A DNA stretch of 43,060 bases, taken from the NCBI GenBank assembly GCA_049792875.1, contig JBARBI010000016.1, positions 1 to 43,060 of the forward strand, read 5' to 3'. Shown one piece after another: positions 27,552 through 34,196 of the stretch. Position 1 is the first letter of the stretch. Each line of letters begins with the position of its first letter. The notes under the pieces are model-generated. The model ran no database searches, was not told the origin of the DNA, and worked only from the letters and a program-made list of their open reading frames with translations. The translations under genes were made by a program, and so were the position numbers. Source of the DNA: Sulfotelmatobacter sp049792875 (GTDB lineage: Bacteria > Acidobacteriota > Terriglobia > Terriglobales > Acidobacteriaceae).

Positions 27552-28391
27552 ATGGCTGTAAAGAAACTTGACCGTGCACCGGACGCGCGAATGGGCGTCA
27601 CCATGCGATCGGACCCGACGAAGATCGATCCCCGCAAACTGAAACTGGGCAAGAGTGTGGCGCGACACGATCCGCGCACTCTGCTGCTGGCGTCTTACGT
27701 CACTCCAGCGTTGCCTACGCCGCCTGCAAGTTTCGACCTTACGTCGAAGGTCAAGTCCTGGGGAATGATGGACAACGACCAGATCGGCGACTGCACCTGC
27801 GCGGCCGCGGGGCACCTGCTCATGGAATGGACCGCAAACGCGGGGAAGAAAATGTTCACTCCCACCGACAAGCAGATCGTGGCAGCATACTCGGCTATCA
27901 CCGGATACAACCCAACGACCGGAGCCAACGACAATGGCGCCAACGAGATTGATGTGCTGAATTACTGGCGGCAAAGCGGAATCGCCGGACACAAGATCGG
28001 GGCGTATGTCGCGCTCGAGCCCTCCAACCACAACCACGTCATGGATTCGGTTTACATTTTCGAAGGCTGCTACATCGGGGTGCAGCTGCCGATCAGCGCG
28101 CAGGCCCAGGTGCAGAATCACAAACCGTGGTCAGTGCCTCCGGGAGGCCCAACTGGCGACGGCAAGCCGGGGTCGTGGGGAGGACATGCTGTTCCGGTAG
28201 TGGCCTACGACTCCCGCGGCCTGATCGTCGTGACTTGGGGAGCATTGCAAGGAATGACATGGTCCTTCTGGGAAGCATACTGCGATGAAGGCTACGCGAT
28301 CCTGAGTCCTGACTATCTGGATGGGAAGCAGCAAGCGCCGCAGGGATTCAGCCTACAGCAGTTGGAGGCGGATCTGGAAGATTTGAAATGA
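27552..28391 (+). CDS. Papain-like fold (C1-type) protein, catalytic Asn replaced
   Basis: 279 residues. I align it to family C1 by motif spacing. DNDQIGDCTCAAAGH matches papain's Q19-x5-C25, giving Gln77 (oxyanion hole) and Cys83 (nucleophile). GGHAVPVVAYDSRGLIVVTW matches the H159...N175-S-W block, giving His212 and Trp229, with Val227 where papain has Asn175. Cys, His and Gln are kept but Asn is lost, so it may be a weak or non-proteolytic enzyme. No signal peptide and no obvious prodomain; ~60 basic residues precede the core. AAGGAG precedes the ATG. First gene of a unit with a phosphoesterase and a membrane protein. Confidence 0.72.
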   Translation: MAVKKLDRAPDARMGVTMRSDPTKIDPRKLKLGKSVARHDPRTLLLASYVTPALPTPPASFDLTSKVKSWGMMDNDQIGDCTCAAAGHLLMEWTANAGKKMFTPTDKQIVAAYSAITGYNPTTGANDNGANEIDVLNYWRQSGIAGHKIGAYVALEPSNHNHVMDSVYIFEGCYIGVQLPISAQAQVQNHKPWSVPPGGPTGDGKPGSWGGHAVPVVAYDSRGLIVVTWGALQGMTWSFWEAYCDEGYAILSPDYLDGKQQAPQGFSLQQLEADLEDLK

Positions 28392-28440
28392 GGAGCGGGA
28401 CCGAATGAAACGTCGGGGCGCACCCGAATGAGGACTAGTC

Positions 28441-29670
28441 ATGAAGCAAGCACCGAAAGCAATGAATCCGAGGGTGGCCAAGCGAAGCGTTGCGCCGCTT
28501 CGATTTGCCCATCCATTTTTCACGACCACGCCGGTTGAGCAACGCAGGCCCGTGCCCGGAGTCGGAACATCGCTGATGGACCACATCCAGGGAAAGCTGG
28601 AGACCGTCCCGGCGCCCCGGCGAACGCCAGTCATGACCTTGCCCGACATTATCGGCGCGCAGGCCAGCCAGGAGATTCAGGCTTCCGGCTCGATTCGTTT
28701 CCATTCCGTGGGCGACACCGGCAAGAGCGCCAACTCCCCGCAAGGCGACGTCGCCGCGGCCATGGCGACTGATTACGATGTCAGCAAACCTCAAACTGCG
28801 TCACCAGCATTCTTCTTTCACCTGGGCGACGTGATCTACGGACCCGGCAAGGATAACGCCTACCGCGGCGAGTTCTATGAGCCTTACGTGCACTATCCGG
28901 GCAAGATCATTGCGATCCCCGGCAACCATGACGGCGAGGTTTTCCCCAAGACAGATCCCACGACGCTCGAAGCGTTCCAAAACAATTTCTGCGCGGCTTC
29001 GCAAACCGTGCCCCAGATTGCGGGAACCATTTTCCGCCAAACCATGAACCAGCCCGGCGTCTACTGGTGGTTAAACGCTCCGTTTGTGGACATCGTGGGC
29101 TTGTACTCCAATGCCGCTGAGAATCCTGGATTTATCTCCGGCACGATTCCAGGCCCCGCGCAGAAGAACTGGCTCATCCAGACTTTGAGGACCATCGCCA
29201 CACAACGCCAGGCTGGGCCGCGCAAGGCGCTGGTGTTGGCGACTCACCACCCACCGTTTACTGCGGGCGGCCACTCGCCCAGCACGCAGATGCTGGCCGA
29301 CATCGACGACGCGTGCACGCAAGCAAAGCTCATGCCCGATATGCACTTGTCCGGCCACGCCCACAGCTACCAGCGCTACACGCGCGAACTGAATTTCAAT
29401 GGCAAGGCTTTGCAAATTGCCTACCTCGTGGCCGGAACCGGCGGCATCAATGACCAGGCCATCGTGGCGGGAAGTGGAGTGAAAACCGGCGATCATATCT
29501 TTGTGAAATCGCTACAAGGGTATGGCTATCTTCTGATCGAAGCTACGGCGGACGCCCGCGGCAACGCCGCAACCCTCATGGCGACCATGGTCCAGGTGAA
29601 TACAACCACGAAGCAGAAATCGCGGTACGACCAGGTCACGGTCACTCTGGCCACCAACACGGTGCGTTAA
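28441..29670 (+). CDS. Calcineurin-like metallophosphoesterase, purple-acid-phosphatase-like
   Basis: 409 residues. The dinuclear-metal motifs occur in order: SVGDTG (Asp92), FFHLGDVIYG (Asp130), IPGNHDGE (Asn162-His163-Asp164), LATHHPPF, and SGHAHSYQRY. The last is the GHxH motif with the YxR tail seen in purple acid phosphatases. It should hydrolyse a phosphate mono- or diester with two metal ions. The N-terminal ~85 residues are Pro/basic-rich with no signal peptide, unlike exported acid phosphatases, so it may stay in the cytosol or leave by another route. GAGGA precedes the ATG; only 49 nt separate it from the papain-like gene. Confidence 0.88.
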   Translation: MKQAPKAMNPRVAKRSVAPLRFAHPFFTTTPVEQRRPVPGVGTSLMDHIQGKLETVPAPRRTPVMTLPDIIGAQASQEIQASGSIRFHSVGDTGKSANSPQGDVAAAMATDYDVSKPQTASPAFFFHLGDVIYGPGKDNAYRGEFYEPYVHYPGKIIAIPGNHDGEVFPKTDPTTLEAFQNNFCAASQTVPQIAGTIFRQTMNQPGVYWWLNAPFVDIVGLYSNAAENPGFISGTIPGPAQKNWLIQTLRTIATQRQAGPRKALVLATHHPPFTAGGHSPSTQMLADIDDACTQAKLMPDMHLSGHAHSYQRYTRELNFNGKALQIAYLVAGTGGINDQAIVAGSGVKTGDHIFVKSLQGYGYLLIEATADARGNAATLMATMVQVNTTTKQKSRYDQVTVTLATNTVR

Positions 29671-29708
29671 AGAAAGTCACCTCGCCACGCAAGGAAGGGA
29701 GCCAATCC

Positions 29709-30761
29709 ATGGGCGCTCTCACGATCGCGTTCGACACCATCATCGTGGGAGCGCTCGCGCTTCCCTGGGTGCTCTTAGCCATTCACCTGTTCTTTTTCGA
29801 AGGCGAGAATCTCCTTGGCGGTGTTCTGAGTTGGGTGACACAGAAAGGGCTGCAGACGGCGGCAGGGGTTCTTCTGTTTGCCATGACGTACACGCTGGGA
29901 TCGGCAGTGTCGCGCATTGGGCAGGATTTTTTCAACGACGATGACCTCTACCTGCAGGTCGGTGGGCGTCTGTTCCGTGTGGGCGTGACCGAAGACCGTC
30001 TCCGTGCACGCGTGTATTGCGACATGGACGACAACCATCTGCTGCTGGCGGGGGCGCAGAATCCCACGCTCGCGGGAAAAATCTACACGTTTCAGACTTT
30101 AAAGACGAAGAAAGCGCTGTGCTGGCTGACCTTAAGATGGTCTGTGCGCTACACCTACATTCCGGAGGACGACAAGCTGAACGAAGCGGCGATCGATATT
30201 TTCGGCCTCCAAGAAAATGCTTTGATGGTCAAAGGCGCGGATTTCACGCTACGACTGCGGCAGATCCACGACCAGATCATGGTGCTGCGCGGCGCCGCTT
30301 TTAACGGGGTGATCGGATTCTCGTTGTGCGTGTTCGCCTGGGGCGCGGCGCTAAGGCGCGAGAAGCGCGGCTCCTGGCTGCGCCGGGCCGTCGCGGCGGT
30401 GCCCGTTCTTTACTTTGCGGTTGCGTCGATCGCCACGGTTCACCATTTTCGAGGACGCGAGCCCCTGAATTCACCCTACATGGAATTCACTTTGGTATTG
30501 TTGGCGCTGGTGGGGGCGTGGTTAGTCTGGAAACCTCCGTCGTCGACGAAGGCAGAAGAAGCTCGGGCGAAGGAAACAGGAACCGGAGAAAAGACAGAAC
30601 CGAAATGCGACTGGCGGAGTGGGAACTGGGCGGGGCTTGCAGGTCTGACCGCGATTCTCACGATCGCCGCCGTGCTGGGATGGTGGTCAACCGAAGTTCT
30701 CTATGGCGAACAGGTCGTCTACTCGTACGCTTCCCAGGCGACGGCGGCCGCGCAAAAATGA
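29709..30761 (+). CDS. Six-helix membrane protein of unknown function
   Basis: 350 residues, family not recognised. Predicted helices: TIIVGALALPWVLLAIHLFF, GLQTAAGVLLFAMTYTLGSA, a pair around NGVIGFSLCVFAWGAAL and AVAAVPVLYFAVASIATVHH, then FTLVLLALVGAWLVW and LAGLTAILTIAAVLGWW. A soluble domain of about 120 residues (60-195) lies between helices 2 and 3 and includes VGVTEDRLRARVYCDMDDNH. A charged linker (SSTKAEEARAKETGTGEKTE) precedes the last helix. AAGGAAGGGAG precedes the ATG, 38 nt after the phosphoesterase, so it is probably translated from the same mRNA. It may be the membrane anchor or sensor of the three-gene unit. Confidence 0.72.
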   Translation: MGALTIAFDTIIVGALALPWVLLAIHLFFFEGENLLGGVLSWVTQKGLQTAAGVLLFAMTYTLGSAVSRIGQDFFNDDDLYLQVGGRLFRVGVTEDRLRARVYCDMDDNHLLLAGAQNPTLAGKIYTFQTLKTKKALCWLTLRWSVRYTYIPEDDKLNEAAIDIFGLQENALMVKGADFTLRLRQIHDQIMVLRGAAFNGVIGFSLCVFAWGAALRREKRGSWLRRAVAAVPVLYFAVASIATVHHFRGREPLNSPYMEFTLVLLALVGAWLVWKPPSSTKAEEARAKETGTGEKTEPKCDWRSGNWAGLAGLTAILTIAAVLGWWSTEVLYGEQVVYSYASQATAAAQK

Positions 30762-30807
30762 AACATCTTCCGCGATGTAGCAACCTACGTCCTCACGACT
30801 CGTGTGG

Positions 30808-31524
30808 TTACGCTTCCAATCCTATGTAGCAGACGCGGCCGACGAGGTAGTCGGCGGCGATCTTGCCTTGTTCCAGGATCACAACTTCGATGGGAGACGA
30901 CTGGTTGTGGGGGCGCAGGACGAGCTGATTTCCGGCCACTTCGACGGATCGCACCGTGCAAGTATCGTTTTTCAGAACAGCGTACATATTGAATTCGCCT
31001 TTGCGATACGGCTTGAGTGAGTTGTAATGGCGGTCGATCAAGAGCGTTGCCCCGGGCATGAGGCGTGGATACATACTCATGGCCTCCTTGGCATCGACCT
31101 TGATCAGCACGAAGCGCTGCCAGCTTGAGCGATCGCCCTCGGTTTCGGCTTTCAGCTTGCGCAGGAAGCTCTTCTTGAACTTGAGGATCTCGGTGACGTG
31201 CATGCTGGTGATGAGAGGCTGGGTGGCAGCGGTAGAGGCGTCGGTGAGCAGAACGTTTTCGAAATCGTCGCCGCTGGGAGGCAGGATGGAGGCGCGCTTG
31301 TTGACCTCGGCGGGATCGAGCAGGTCGAGGACCGAAAGATGCTGCACGGCCAGCACTTTGTCCATACCTTCCAGGCTCAGGCCGCGCTTCCGATTCAGGA
31401 AGTTCGAGATGTGGGCCTGTTTGAATCCGGTCTGTTGCGCGAGCCGGAGTCCGGTCAGCTCACCTGCTTCGATGCGCTCCCACAATACCTTGCGAAGGTT
31501 ATCTTGCAGGATTTTGAACTTCAT
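30808..31524 (-). CDS. XRE-type HTH regulator with LexA/S24-like C-terminal domain, dyad Lys replaced
   Basis: 238 residues. Residues 20-70 are a lambda-repressor-like HTH (GLRLAQQTGFKQAHISNFLN). The C-terminal domain aligns to LexA: AMSMYPRLMPGATLLIDRHY matches LexA's GMSMKDIGIMDGD block, keeping the nucleophile position as Ser150. YAVLKNDTCTVRSVEV matches the VKRL block, but the general-base Lys is Arg192. Self-cleavage should therefore be impaired, and no Ala-Gly cleavage site is evident in the linker. It may be a ligand-controlled or constitutive repressor. There is no Shine-Dalgarno; a TATACT element lies 6 nt before the ATG, implying a leaderless mRNA. It converges on the three-gene unit. 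Confidence 0.82.
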   Translation of the reverse strand: MKFKILQDNLRKVLWERIEAGELTGLRLAQQTGFKQAHISNFLNRKRGLSLEGMDKVLAVQHLSVLDLLDPAEVNKRASILPPSGDDFENVLLTDASTAATQPLITSMHVTEILKFKKSFLRKLKAETEGDRSSWQRFVLIKVDAKEAMSMYPRLMPGATLLIDRHYNSLKPYRKGEFNMYAVLKNDTCTVRSVEVAGNQLVLRPHNQSSPIEVVILEQGKIAADYLVGRVCYIGLEA

Positions 31525-31530
31525 GGGCGG

Positions 31531-31560
31531 AGTATAGCACCGGTTTATAGCATGGTGCTA
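31531..31560 (-). promoter_or_regulatory. Promoter and inverted-repeat operator of the XRE/S24 regulator
   Basis: On the minus strand TATACT (31531-31536) ends 6 nt before the start codon. It overlaps an inverted repeat with 7-bp arms TAGCACC (31535-31541) and GGTGCTA (31554-31560). This is well placed for autorepression. Confidence 0.6.
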
Positions 31561-31602
31561 AGTCAGAAAAGATTTCCACAGCTCGTGTTGGTGTATCCAA
31601 CC

Positions 31603-31631
31603 TTGACTGAAAAAAAACACAACGATAGGAT
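31603..31631 (+). promoter_or_regulatory. Sigma-70-type promoter
   Basis: TTGACT and TAGGAT with exactly 17 nt between them, the best -35/-10 pair in the window, about 42 nt before the small gene at 31673. Confidence 0.72.
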
Positions 31632-31639
31632 CGCGACAT

Positions 31640-31662
31640 CCTAGAGGCCACTATGCTCTAGG
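31640..31662. promoter_or_regulatory. Inverted repeat in the leader of the small gene
   Basis: Arms CCTAGAG and CTCTAGG (7 bp) around 9 nt, just downstream of the predicted transcription start. It could be an operator for the divergent XRE/S24 regulator or an RNA hairpin. Confidence 0.45.
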
Positions 31663-31672
31663 GTAGAAAGCA

Positions 31673-31897
31673 ATGACGAGTCCCCCAGATAACTCAAATG
31701 AAGAGAAGAACTTCGGAGAGTTTCGCAGGAAAGTAAAGTCGGCCGAAGTGTTGCCGGCATCCATGGAGCGCCGGTTGATGTCGCTGCGCTTCACAGGACG
31801 GGTGAGCGTAGTGATGCAAAACGGACGCGTGCTCAAGTCGGGCTACGAGGAAGGCTACTTCCACCAGCGGCAGGCTGGGGGAGGGGACAAACTTTAG
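31673..31897 (+). CDS. Small DUF2292-like protein
   Basis: 74 residues. The core SLRFTGRVSVVMQNGRVLKS resembles the beta hairpin of DUF2292/YezD-like small proteins, where a 'LRSI.FG.V.V.VQDGRVV.IE' pattern is usual. The N-terminal ~25 residues are charged. Function unknown. Support comes from a well-spaced promoter at 31603-31631 and an AGGG 9 nt before the ATG rather than from strong homology. Divergent from the XRE/S24 regulator, which may control it. Confidence 0.55.
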   Translation: MTSPPDNSNEEKNFGEFRRKVKSAEVLPASMERRLMSLRFTGRVSVVMQNGRVLKSGYEEGYFHQRQAGGGDKL

Positions 31898-31979
31898 AAG
31901 CGGGGGATGGGTCGCGGCGAATCTCAGCGGATCGCCTCAGGATGCAGACATTTTCAAAGTGATCCATCGAAGAAACTAA

Positions 31980-32320
31980 ATAGCTCAAGCAGGTCATCGT
32001 AAGGACAGGGTCATCTTCGTGCATGACATGGAGAAGTGCCTGGATCGGCTGGATGAATTTTCGCGGCAACTGATCGCGCGGCACATTCTGCAGGAGCATG
32101 ACCAGCGGCAACCGGGAGACTGCTGCGCTGCACCCAGAGGACGGTGCGGACCTATATTCCTATCGTATTGGACCTATTCAGCGAAATTCTGCTGGACGTC
32201 GGACTGATGGAACCACTGGAGTCGGCTCGGGAAAATTCTTGTCAAGAGGGGGAAGACGCCCAAATCGCTGTAAGTGATTGGGAAGGCGGGGAAATAAATT
32301 GTAAATTTTTTCCGCTTGAC
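31980..32320 (+). pseudogene. Frameshifted sigma-70 region-4-like HTH protein remnant
   Basis: Two frames join into one recognisable protein. The first (31980 to about 32110) reads KDRVIFVHDMEKCLDRLDEF then SRQLIARHILQEHDQRQ. The second continues about one base out of frame near 32107 as GRLLRCTQRTVRTYIPIVLD then LFSEILLDVGLMEP. Together they match a sigma region-4-type HTH ('A.LL.C..RTV......LD.L..ILL..GL'), followed by a CQEG tail that I recall from acidobacterial sigma-like proteins. No start codon with a ribosome binding site was found, and an in-frame stop at 31977 cuts the N-terminal side. Most likely a decayed gene; a sequencing error at 32107 would be the alternative. Confidence 0.55.
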
Positions 32321-32410
32321 CCTTTGCAATTTGATATTCTTGAAATAGAGAGTAAGAAAAAAGAAAACTCTGGCAGAGGGCGCGTCCTTGGGGCGCGCCC
32401 TCGGTATTTT
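32316..32410 (+). promoter_or_regulatory. AT-rich leader with strong hairpin upstream of the Lys-rich protein gene
   Basis: Possible hexamer pairs (TTGATA/TAAGAA with 16 nt, or TTGCAA/TAGAGA with 16 nt) lie before a hairpin at 32376-32402. Its 9-bp arms GAGGGCGCG and CGCGCCCTC extend to about 12 pairs counting the loop bases. GGTATTTT follows, so it may be a weak terminator or attenuator, or simply a structured 5' leader. Confidence 0.4.
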
Positions 32411-32452
32411 AGGTGGACTTTTGAAAAGCCTACGCAATCCGAGTACGAGGCA

Positions 32453-32920
32453 ATGATCAAGAAAAAGACAAAGAGCAAGACCACGACGAAAAAGAGCGGG
32501 AAGAAGAGGAATGCGAAAAAGGACAAGGAGCTTAACCCAGTCGAAGTGCGGAAGGATATTGCTCAGATAGTTAAATCGGCAGCCCCGAGCATGACGCAAG
32601 CCGTCATCGATGAGGGGGAAAAAGGACAGCTGGCCACGGTGAATTACTGGTTCGAGATGGCGTCGATCTATCCGCCGTTGACGGACGGAAGTTACGCGAC
32701 CGCGGATGAAGACGGCCTGGCGCAAACCTTGCTGCACCGGTCGGACATTCCAGACAAGCCGATCGCGCTGGATGAAGAAGACGAACCGGCGATTTCGGGT
32801 AAGAACGCAGCCGAAACGAAACCCGACGAGAAGGAAGCCGACGGGCAAACCTCGGAGCAGGAACGTGTGGAGTCGGAGACGGCCGGACGGGCGAACAAGG
32901 TGGTGCCTGCTGTGGTGTGA
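32453..32920 (+). CDS. Lys-rich hypothetical protein
   Basis: 155 residues from the ATG at 32453, which has GAGG 4 nt upstream; the open frame extends further 5' only because it runs through the sigma-like remnant. Residues 1-30 are highly basic (MIKKKTKSKTTTKKSGKK). Residues 35-115 look folded (VRKDIAQIVKSAAPSMTQAV; ATVNYWFEMASIYPP), and the last 40 are acidic and disordered. I do not recognise the family. The basic head could bind nucleic acid. A repeat hairpin begins 30 nt after the stop. Confidence 0.65.
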   Translation: MIKKKTKSKTTTKKSGKKRNAKKDKELNPVEVRKDIAQIVKSAAPSMTQAVIDEGEKGQLATVNYWFEMASIYPPLTDGSYATADEDGLAQTLLHRSDIPDKPIALDEEDEPAISGKNAAETKPDEKEADGQTSEQERVESETAGRANKVVPAVV

Positions 32921-32949
32921 GTGCGACGGGACCGAACTTGTGCTGGAGT

Positions 32950-32982
32950 CCCCACTTCTCGCAAAGAGCGCGAGAAATGGGG
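32950..32982. repeat. Hairpin repeat, copy A
   Basis: CCCCA-c-TTCTCGC pairs with GCGAGAA-a-TGGGG around a 7-nt loop, followed by CAC. A related copy with different stem bases is at 33147-33182. Confidence 0.65.
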
Positions 32983-33146
32983 CACGCGGCGGTTTTGTGA
33001 GATGAGAAACTCAGAACCTGGCGATGCCGTAGAATGAGGCGGAGAGTGCGACGAGAGGAACTGTGGCGGTTTGGGTCGGGCCGAGGAAGATCAGAATCCC
33101 GACCTCTCCACAAGAACGGGAAGGGTTGGACACCGAAGTCCCAATC

Positions 33147-33182
33147 CCCACCCCTGTCGCCAAGAACGCGACCCAGGCGGGG
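33147..33182. repeat. Hairpin repeat, copy B
   Basis: Same outline as copy A (CCCCAC, stem, 7-nt AAGAAC-containing loop, stem, GGGGCAC), but the inner stem is TGTCGC/GCGAC with a C-rich flank. It lies 25 nt before the phosphatase start. Confidence 0.6.
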
Positions 33183-33207
33183 CACTCACGGAAGACATAG
33201 GACGGGG

Positions 33208-33645
33208 ATGGATATTACATGGTTGACCGACCGGATTGCGGTCGGAGGCGGGATTTGGACGGCGGAGAACATGGCGAAGGTGGCCAAGGCGGGCATCACG
33301 CACATCATCGACATGCAGATAGAGTTCGATGACACGCCGCTCGCAAGGGCGCACAGGATCGAAGTGCTGTGGAATCCGACGGACGACGATTTTGAGCCGA
33401 AACCGGCGGCGCTGTTCCGGCGCGGCGTGGATTTTGCGCTGGAGGCATTTGAAGGAACAGACGCGAAGCTGTTCATTCACTGCGCCGCGGGGGTACACCG
33501 GGCGCCGATGATGGCGCTGGCCGTTCTGGGATCGTTGGGATGGAACCTAGAGGACGCGATGCAGTTGATTGAAGGACGACGTCCGGTGGCGGATTTTGCC
33601 GAGGTGTATGTGCAGAGCGTGGAGGAGTTTCTGGAGATGGCGTAG
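33208..33645 (+). CDS. Dual-specificity/tyrosine phosphatase-like protein
   Basis: 145 residues from the ATG at 33208 (AGGACGGGG upstream). The P-loop is FIHCAAGVHRAPMM, matching HCx5R with Cys92 and Arg98. The N-terminal DITWLTDRIAVGGGIWTAEN and ITHIIDMQ match the dual-specificity fold, and the NPTDDDFEP loop is placed to supply the general-acid Asp. At this size it is a minimal DSP domain without targeting sequences. It would dephosphorylate protein Tyr or Ser/Thr, or possibly inositol or nucleotide phosphates. Cytosolic. No kinase gene is nearby. Confidence 0.87.
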   Translation: MDITWLTDRIAVGGGIWTAENMAKVAKAGITHIIDMQIEFDDTPLARAHRIEVLWNPTDDDFEPKPAALFRRGVDFALEAFEGTDAKLFIHCAAGVHRAPMMALAVLGSLGWNLEDAMQLIEGRRPVADFAEVYVQSVEEFLEMA

Positions 33646-33721
33646 GGGGACTCCAGACCTCGGACGTTTCGGGTTTTTTCTACTAGGCTTGGGCTGTCGG
33701 AGAAGAGCAGCGGGCAGGAGT

Positions 33722-33952
33722 GTCGTGCTGCAAAGCACGGGCGTGTACTGGATTCCGCAGCAAGATGTACTGGAGCGCGCCGGGTTGGAGGTAGCGGTGG
33801 TGGACGCGCGCGGTACCAAGAACCTTCCTGGGCGTAAGAGTGACGTGCAGGAATGCCAGTGGATTCGCAAACTCGATATCTACGGCCTGCTGCGGAACTG
33901 TTTCCAGCTGCCGGCGGCTATGCGTGCGATCCGGACGCTGTGGCGCTTGCGG
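33722..33952 (+). pseudogene. IS110-family transposase fragment (DEDD domain)
   Basis: About 77 codons match the N-terminal half of IS110 transposases: VVLQSTGVYWIPQQDVLERA (cf. 'EATGVYW..v...L'), VAVVDARGTKNLPGRKSDVQ (cf. 'n....k..PGRKTDv.D'), and WIRKLDIYGLLRNCFQLPA (cf. 'WLa.L...GLLr.SFvPp'). The first catalytic Asp region, the C-terminal Ser domain and the element ends are missing. The third DEDD residue region reads SDVQECQW, where Asp-Ala is usual, so it is inactive. A relic of an insertion. Confidence 0.8.
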
Positions 33953-34084
33953 CGAGGGCGCTGGATGACGGATGCGGGCCGGACCACCTGCAACACCGAG
34001 CTGCCGCCATCGGAATGCAACTGGTTGCTGCAAACTAAACAATACACACCCAAACCCCAAAAGCAGTTGTCGTTGGTCAAAACA

Positions 34085-34126
34085 AGTTACCGGAGAGAGA
34101 GTTACCGGAGAGTTACCGGAGAGAGG
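34085..34126. repeat. Short tandem repeat
   Basis: Three copies of GTTACCGGAGAG-type units starting at 34086, 34101 and 34112, of slightly unequal length. Confidence 0.75.
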
Positions 34127-34196
34127 ACACAGAGGAACACTGAGGTAGGACACTCCATCATCAGGCTTCCGCGGCTGCGTGACAGCGGTCTTGCTT

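Larger units (their letters stand above)
33646..34196. other. Repeat- and relic-rich 551-bp region
   Basis: Holds a single copy of the 7-mer ACCTCGG near 33657, the IS110 fragment at 33722-33952, a tandem repeat at 34085-34126 and a GAGGACACAGAGGA-type repeat after it. No intact gene. It separates the accessory patch from the dehydrogenase cluster. Confidence 0.6.

Noticed and set aside
32107..32107. Programmed frameshifting in the sigma-like gene
   Set aside because: No slippery heptamer or downstream structure is evident; decay or a sequencing error is simpler.
33646..34196. Intact IS element or CRISPR array
   Set aside because: Only one transposase fragment without ends; tandem units are 11-15 bp with no spacers.
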